DNA of 10,185 nucleotides from an uncultured Bacilli bacterium (lineage in GTDB: Bacteria > Bacillota_I > Bacilli_A > RF39 > UBA660), in NCBI GenBank assembly GCA_944358495.1, contig CALVRF010000047.1, forward strand, positions 1-10,185, in the 5' to 3' direction. The position numbers and the translations under genes were made by a program. How positions within the stretch are numbered: the first letter of the stretch is position 1; each line of letters opens with the position of its first letter. Positions 6,656 to 10,185 of the stretch are shown here, piece after piece. The notes beneath the pieces are model-generated. The model was not told where the DNA came from. It saw only the letters and a list, made by a program, of their open reading frames with translations, and ran no database searches.

Positions 6656-6659
6656 GTTA

Positions 6660-6743
6660 CTAAACTAGCTTGATTACTAGAACTAGTAACAATATGATAA
6701 TTATAAAGTTATAAAATGAATATTCATTAGTTTGTCTCTTCAT
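6660..6743 (-). CDS. 27-residue single-span membrane peptide, putative type I toxin
   Basis: A small ORF from ATG 6743 to TAG at 6660. The first 13 residues (MKRQTNEYSFYNF) are polar and basic; residues 14-24 are an unbroken run of Ile, Leu and Val; the end is KLV. A single hydrophobic helix with a charged N-terminus and fewer than 35 residues is typical of type I toxins (Fst, BsrG, TxpA and others), but I see no specific family signature, and the charged tail of Fst is absent. A strong purine site GGGGGGAG is 8 nt before the ATG. The leader carries a hairpin just upstream of that site. Toxin function is inferred from size, hydrophobicity and the convergent RNA. Confidence 0.5.
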   Translation of the reverse strand: MKRQTNEYSFYNFIIIILLLVLVIKLV

Positions 6744-6765
6744 AATCATCACTCCCCCCGTTTTC

Positions 6766-6781
6766 GGTTTTGACCAAAACC
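6766..6781 (-). other. leader hairpin of the peptide mRNA, candidate antisense contact
   Basis: In the mRNA GGTTTTGGTCAAAACC folds as a 6-bp stem with a GGUC tetraloop, immediately before the G-rich ribosome binding site. Its GTCAAAACC part can pair with GGTTTTAGAC (6609-6618) of the convergent small RNA, nine pairs with one bulged A, a possible trans contact. Confidence 0.5.
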
Positions 6782-6899
6782 CCCAAACAAAGACGGCAGG
6801 CACAGAAGACAAAATGGTCCCTCATTAGTATCTTACGATAAAGAAAGGCCTAATTCCTGCATAAACAATAAAAAAATTAATTTTTAACAAAAATAACAC

Positions 6900-6934
6900 A
6901 AAAAGTTCTCTAGTAAATTCCACGAGAACTTTTT
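6900..6934 (-). terminator. terminator of the rbgA-sigH-DUF1653 operon
   Basis: Perfect 11-bp inverted repeat AAAAAGTTCTC / GAGAACTTTTT with a 13-nt loop, starting right after the DUF1653 stop codon. The A and T runs make it symmetric, so it could work in both directions. Confidence 0.88.
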
Positions 6935-6935
6935 A

Positions 6936-7178
6936 TTACTTTTCATCTTTAATTTCCGCTAGTTCAAAACGATACTTTTGCTTAATCAAAGGATATTTCT
7001 CGTGGTCGACCTCGCTTAAAAAATCATCTAACTTTCTAATCCAAAGCTCATTATCGCCATACAAAGCCCTATAAACTACATATTCTTCTAAAGTTTCTGT
7101 ATCTCTAGCTATATCCACCACTATATAATAATTACCTTTAAAATGTTTATAAACTCCATTTATTTTAACTTGTCTCAT
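6936..7178 (-). CDS. DUF1653 family protein
   Basis: 80 residues with the typical opening of this small family (GVYKHFKGNYYIVVDIARDTETLEEYVVYRALYGD) and the later WIRKLDDFL segment. The predicted fold is a small all-beta domain; its molecular role is not known to me. The ATG overlaps the stop of the sigma factor gene by four bases (ATGA), with AAGGAG upstream, so translation is coupled. It is the last gene before a strong terminator. Members are often found as stand-alone proteins in Bacillota; placement directly after sigH is not part of the B. subtilis order. Confidence 0.85.
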   Translation of the reverse strand: MRQVKINGVYKHFKGNYYIVVDIARDTETLEEYVVYRALYGDNELWIRKLDDFLSEVDHEKYPLIKQKYRFELAEIKDEK

Positions 7179-7798
7179 AAATTCTCCTTATGGTTGTCTA
7201 AATAATTTTTAACTTTATGTTTTATTCGCTGAAGCGCATTATCAATTTTCTTAGGATCAGTATCTAAAACCTCCGCAATTTCTCGATAAGTAAAACCATT
7301 TTTCCTTAAATCAAAAACCTGACATTCAAAATCTGTAAATTCTTCTTCCAAACGCTTAACTAATAAATTAACATCTTCTCTATCGATAATAATAGACTCC
7401 GGATTACTGTCGTTATCACCAATAAACTTGTCCAAAGAAGCCTTAACATCATCACTATCAATTGCTTCCATCGAAATCGAAGTATTTAATATTGTATGCT
7501 TTTTTCTATTAGCCCCTACAACCGCACTAATAATTTTTGTCTCAATACACTTTTTGGCATAAGTAAAAAACAATGTATCTTTATGTTCATTGTAAGTACT
7601 CAAAGCCACACTAAAACCAATCATTCCTTCTTGAACCAAATCATTCAAATCCAATCCTGATGGATTATTTTCCGCATACAATCTTTTAGCTGTACTGTAA
7701 ATAAGTGGACGATATTTTTCAAATAAAATATCCGTAGCTTCTTCATTTTCCGTAATTTGACTAACCAATTCATAATCATTGAAATCCTTATAATTCAT
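7175..7798 (-). CDS. sigH: RNA polymerase sigma factor, SigH-like (sigma-70 family)
   Basis: 207 residues from the ATG at 7798, chosen because GAGGCGG lies about 9 nt upstream; an ATG at 7813 has no ribosome binding site. Region 2 (about 22-105) has LNDLVQEGMIGF and the core-binding and -10 recognition helices; region 4 (about 150-200) has the helix-turn-helix FTYREIAEVLDTDPKKIDNALQRIKHKV, very close to B. subtilis SigH (SYQEISDEL...KSIDNALQRVKRKL). Position after rlmB and before secE matches sigH. In sporulating relatives it drives early stationary-phase and competence genes; its presence alone does not prove sporulation. yacP, usually between rlmB and sigH, is missing. Confidence 0.88.
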   Translation of the reverse strand: MNYKDFNDYELVSQITENEEATDILFEKYRPLIYSTAKRLYAENNPSGLDLNDLVQEGMIGFSVALSTYNEHKDTLFFTYAKKCIETKIISAVVGANRKKHTILNTSISMEAIDSDDVKASLDKFIGDNDSNPESIIIDREDVNLLVKRLEEEFTDFECQVFDLRKNGFTYREIAEVLDTDPKKIDNALQRIKHKVKNYLDNHKENL

Positions 7799-8486
7799 CT
7801 TTAACCGCCTCATAAATTACTAACGCCGCCGCTACCGACGCATTTAAGCTATTAACTTCTCCGCGCATGGGAATCCTCGCCATAAAATCACAATTTTCCC
7901 TAGTTAAACGGCTCAAGCCTTTTCCCTCGTTACCGATTACTAAAACCACTTTTCCACTATAATCCAAAGTTCGATAATCAGCGCCCTGCATATCCGTTCC
8001 AATTACCCAAAAGCCATTATCCTTTAATTCTTTTAAAGTATTAACTAAATTATTAACCATCACAATCCTCACATTTTTAATAGCACCAACACTAACCTTA
8101 ATTACCGTTGAATTAACCTTAACTGCTCTATCCTTAGGAATAACAATACTTTTAACTCCAGCTGCTTCACAAGTTCGAATAATCGCCCCTAAGTTATGTG
8201 GATCTTCTAAATGATCAAGCATCACCACTACTTTATCATCCATAATTTCATCTATTGACGCATAATCGTAATCGTTAACTTCTAAAATAATACCTTGATG
8301 ATTCCCACTTTCTATCTTATCTAATTCATATTTTTCTAAATAATTAATTTTAATATTACTTTTGCTTAATTTATTTAAAATACCCCTATCATTAAAATTT
8401 TTATATACATAGGCCTTTTTAATAACCTCGTTATTATCTAAAGCCTCTTTAACTACATTTCTACCATATATTCGCAACCTAATCAC
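7788..8486 (-). CDS. rlmB: 23S rRNA (guanosine-2'-O-)-methyltransferase RlmB / TrmH family
   Basis: 232-residue SPOUT (trefoil-knot) methyltransferase. The N-terminal substrate-binding domain (about 4-75) begins with the typical RIYGRNVVKEAL. Motif 1 is DHLEDPHNLGAIIRTCEAAG (91-110), motif 2 VIGNEGKGLSRL (184-194), motif 3 IPMRGEVNSLNASVAAAL (205-222); the knot binds S-adenosylmethionine. RlmB of E. coli methylates G2251 of the P-loop. The given start is GTG 8486; a TTG at 8477 (MRIYGRN) with GGGTGAT just upstream is a good alternative. It overlaps the preceding gene by 8 bases and the sigma gene by 11, indicating one tight operon. Confidence 0.92.
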   Translation of the reverse strand: MIRLRIYGRNVVKEALDNNEVIKKAYVYKNFNDRGILNKLSKSNIKINYLEKYELDKIESGNHQGIILEVNDYDYASIDEIMDDKVVVMLDHLEDPHNLGAIIRTCEAAGVKSIVIPKDRAVKVNSTVIKVSVGAIKNVRIVMVNNLVNTLKELKDNGFWVIGTDMQGADYRTLDYSGKVVLVIGNEGKGLSRLTRENCDFMARIPMRGEVNSLNASVAAALVIYEAVKDEL

Positions 8487-9219
8487 CCACTATATAATCC
8501 ATAATTTCTTTTATTCTACCATTAAAGCCCTTAAAACTCAAATAACCAATTAACGCTTCTAAACCAGTCGATCTTTTATAAGTTATAATATCCGCACTCT
8601 TAGTTCCATGGCTCTTATGGTTTCTTGCTCTTTTAATAATGCTTATTTCCTCTATAGTTAAAAAATCATCATTAAGCATTTTTTCTAAAAAATTACTTTG
8701 TGCTTTCGCACTAACATATTTAACTGCTTCTTTTTGTAAATCGTTTACCTTGTTAATCCCCTTATTAATTAAATAATTTCGAATATAAATTTCATAAACT
8801 GCATCACCTAAATAAGCTAAAACCAAAGCATTAATATTTCCTAATTTTAAATAATTATCGATTAATTTTAAATCTTCGATATCTTTAGATCTATTAAGAC
8901 TTTTTTTTAGTTCAATCACACTATCTAAAGTTTGAATATTATAGCCATCGATAATATCAAAAGGTACATCATAATAATGAATACTAAAATTAAGTTCATC
9001 GTTTAAAATATAAACATCAAAGTCATCAAGACTAACCTCTAATTCACAATCATAATGAGTTAATAAATGTTCCATTAAATCATTAGATACCGCCAAGTCA
9101 ATATCATGAGCTTCTTCCTTAATTCCTCTTAAAACTAAAGAGCCTGTCGATAAAATAATGTAGTCATCTTTATTTAAATTATACTTTTCTAAAGTCTTAA
9201 TTATTTCCTTTTTCTTCAT
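8479..9219 (-). CDS. mrnC: nucleotidyltransferase-like domain fused to Mini-ribonuclease III
   Basis: 246 residues from ATG 9219, which has GAGGAG (9232-9227) 7 nt upstream; a longer frame to 9279 would lie inside rbgA and has no support. Residues 128-246 are Mini-III, the RNase III catalytic domain without an RNA-binding domain that matures 23S rRNA ends in Bacillus: LAYLGDAVYE with Asp139, KRARNHKS (196-203) and STGLEALIGYL with Glu221. Residues 1-125 resemble a minimal nucleotidyltransferase: GS at 26-27, the acidic pair DID at 39-41, and a third acid in PFDIIDG (Asp88), then KDIEDLKLI. B. subtilis MrnC is about 143 residues and lacks this extension. The frame is continuous, so it is a genuine fusion rather than two genes. 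The role of the added domain is unknown. Confidence 0.85.
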   Translation of the reverse strand: MKKKEIIKTLEKYNLNKDDYIILSTGSLVLRGIKEEAHDIDLAVSNDLMEHLLTHYDCELEVSLDDFDVYILNDELNFSIHYYDVPFDIIDGYNIQTLDSVIELKKSLNRSKDIEDLKLIDNYLKLGNINALVLAYLGDAVYEIYIRNYLINKGINKVNDLQKEAVKYVSAKAQSNFLEKMLNDDFLTIEEISIIKRARNHKSHGTKSADIITYKRSTGLEALIGYLSFKGFNGRIKEIMDYIVGD

Positions 9220-10096
9220 CAATAAACTCCTCAAAACGATCAAACGTAATTCCCTTAATATAACCATTTTTAATATCATTAATAATTAACAGCATCACTT
9301 TGTCATAATCAATTTCTCCGCCTTTAAGTAAACAACCACGCTTTTTACCAATAAACTCTAAATCGTTAACAATATCCTCATCTAAAACATCCAAACCATA
9401 TCTTTCTTTTAATATTTCTGGATAATATTTTTCTAAAGTTCTTAATATATATTCTACCACTTCAAACAATGGCAAAATTTCTTCTCTAATCGCTGTAAAA
9501 GTTGCTAAATTAAAAGCATTATAACTATCTAATTTGGGCCATAAAATTCCCGGCGAATCCAAAAGTTCAATATGTTCATTTACCCTAATCCAACTAAGAT
9601 TTTTAGTCACTCCCGGTTTGTTACCAATATTAACTACTTTTTTGCCCGCAAGCCTATTAATCAAAGTACTTTTACCCACATTAGGAATGCCCACAACTAA
9701 TACTCTAGCTTTTCTTTTAATCATTCCCTTATCTTCTCTTTTTTGATTAACATCTTCTAAAACTTTTTCTGTTAAATTAATTAACGGTTTAATATTGACA
9801 TTACCTTCTAAATTCATTGGTAAAACTTCATAACCTAAATCTTTATAATAATTAACCCATTTATTAGTTTCCTCTTTATCACATAAATCCATTTTATTAA
9901 CAATTAATATCCTAGGTTTATCTTTAGTATAATTATCAATATCAATTATCTTAGACGAAAATGGCATTCTCGCATCGACAATCTCATAAACCAAATCAAT
10001 TAAATTAATTTGTTCATTAATTAATCTTTTAGTTTTAGCCATATGTCCTGGATACCAGTTGATATGAATATTCCCATTTTTATCGACATTACTCAC
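9197..10096 (-). CDS. rbgA: ribosome biogenesis GTPase RbgA (YlqF)
   Basis: 299-residue circularly permuted GTPase needed for late 50S assembly. Motif order is G4 NKMD (67-70), then G1 GIPNVGKST (136-144), G2 around Thr164 in KPGVTK, and G3 DSPG (180-183), the diagnostic permutation of YlqF/RbgA. The N-terminal HINWYPGHMAK (11-21) is also characteristic. A helical C-terminal domain follows, expected to bind rRNA. I chose GTG 10096 because GGCGGTGAT is just upstream; an in-frame GTG at 10105 overlaps that site. Its end overlaps the next gene by 23 bases. In B. subtilis rbgA is elsewhere in the genome, so its link with mrnC and rlmB groups large-subunit maturation functions. Confidence 0.95.
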   Translation of the reverse strand: MSNVDKNGNIHINWYPGHMAKTKRLINEQINLIDLVYEIVDARMPFSSKIIDIDNYTKDKPRILIVNKMDLCDKEETNKWVNYYKDLGYEVLPMNLEGNVNIKPLINLTEKVLEDVNQKREDKGMIKRKARVLVVGIPNVGKSTLINRLAGKKVVNIGNKPGVTKNLSWIRVNEHIELLDSPGILWPKLDSYNAFNLATFTAIREEILPLFEVVEYILRTLEKYYPEILKERYGLDVLDEDIVNDLEFIGKKRGCLLKGGEIDYDKVMLLIINDIKNGYIKGITFDRFEEFIDEEKGNN

Positions 10097-10127
10097 TATA
10101 ATCACCGCCTTAACTTGAATCTACCTA

Positions 10128-10133
10128 ATTATA
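10128..10133 (-). promoter_or_regulatory. probable promoter (-10) of the rbgA operon
   Basis: TATAAT at 10133-10128 preceded by TGG, an extended -10. I find no good -35 hexamer at 16-18 bp, which is tolerable for an extended -10 promoter. Transcription would begin near 10121. Confidence 0.65.
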
Positions 10134-10143
10134 CCATAAAACT

Positions 10144-10171
10144 AAAAGAAAAAGTAGAAATTCATCTACTT
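10144..10171 (-). terminator. terminator of an unseen upstream minus-strand gene
   Basis: Stem AAGTAGA / TCTACTT (7 bp, 6-nt loop) followed on the minus strand by TTTCTTTT. It separates the rbgA operon from whatever lies beyond the window edge. Confidence 0.7.
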
Positions 10172-10185
10172 ATAAAAACAACAAA

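Larger units (their letters stand above)
6575..6827. repeat. imperfect inverted repeat flanking the peptide/sRNA locus
   Basis: The 5' part of the plus-strand RNA (6575-6605) resembles the minus-strand leader of the peptide gene (6827-6795): shared blocks in order are TAA, GAGG, ACC, GTCTT, GTGCCT and CC. About 23 of some 30 positions agree when short gaps are allowed. Confidence 0.45.

Noticed and set aside
6608..6664. 18-codon plus-strand ORF inside the small RNA (ATG at 6608)
   Set aside because: AAGGAGG is about 30 nt upstream, too far for a start at this ATG, and the frame runs through the terminator stem and its T-run.
6780..6880. Known metabolite riboswitch in the leader of the 27-residue peptide gene
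   Set aside because: I could not match the conserved cores of the riboswitch classes I know (yybP-ykoY, fluoride, preQ1, guanidine); the structure is more simply read as a regulated toxin-type leader.
9220..9279. 20-residue N-terminal extension of the Mini-III fusion protein
   Set aside because: It lies in rbgA coding sequence in another frame and has no ribosome binding site, while ATG 9219 has GAGGAG at ideal spacing.
1..10185. CRISPR arrays, tRNA or rRNA genes, insertion sequences
   Set aside because: No regularly spaced repeats, no cloverleaf or rRNA-like stretches, and no transposase or terminal inverted repeats with target duplications were found.

Overview
The window is chromosomal DNA from an AT-rich, low-GC Gram-positive bacterium (Bacillota; a Bacilli/Erysipelotrichia-like or related lineage). 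The gene order rnc-like mrnC, rlmB, sigH, secE, nusG, rplK, rplA, rplJ, rplL, rsmC-like methyltransferase, rpoB is the classical one known from Bacillus subtilis. TGA is used as a real stop: the sigH-like gene ends in TGA inside an ATGA overlap with the next gene. This argues for the standard bacterial code rather than the mycoplasma code. All protein genes run on the minus strand, so the biological order is from high to low coordinates.

Right part (10185 to about 6900): a terminator for an unseen upstream gene, then an extended -10 promoter and a tightly overlapping operon. It holds the 50S-assembly GTPase rbgA, a nucleotidyltransferase-like domain fused to Mini-ribonuclease III, the 23S rRNA methyltransferase rlmB, a sigma-H-like factor and a DUF1653 protein, and ends at a strong hairpin terminator. 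Its theme is ribosome maturation plus one regulator of transcription.

Middle (about 6900 to 6540): a 560-base region without a conventional gene. It contains a compact convergent pair: on the minus strand a 27-residue membrane peptide ORF with a G-rich ribosome binding site and a structured leader; on the plus strand a roughly 80-nt RNA with a near-consensus promoter and an intrinsic terminator next to the peptide stop codon. This is the layout of a type I toxin-antitoxin locus and is the most novel-looking item here.

Left part (6540 to 1): secE-nusG, rplK-rplA, rplJ-rplL-methyltransferase and rpoB (first 841 codons; the gene runs off the window). Each block has its own sigma-A promoter with an exact 17-bp spacer. 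Control elements are readable: the L10 leader attenuator before rplJ, and before both rplK and rplA a small element resembling the 23S rRNA L1-binding site, with alternative pairings that touch the ribosome binding sites. Together these genes supply the protein export channel subunit, elongation control, the L1 and L12 stalks, and the RNA polymerase beta subunit. RpoB carries Asn at the position of E. coli His526, which predicts intrinsic rifampicin resistance.
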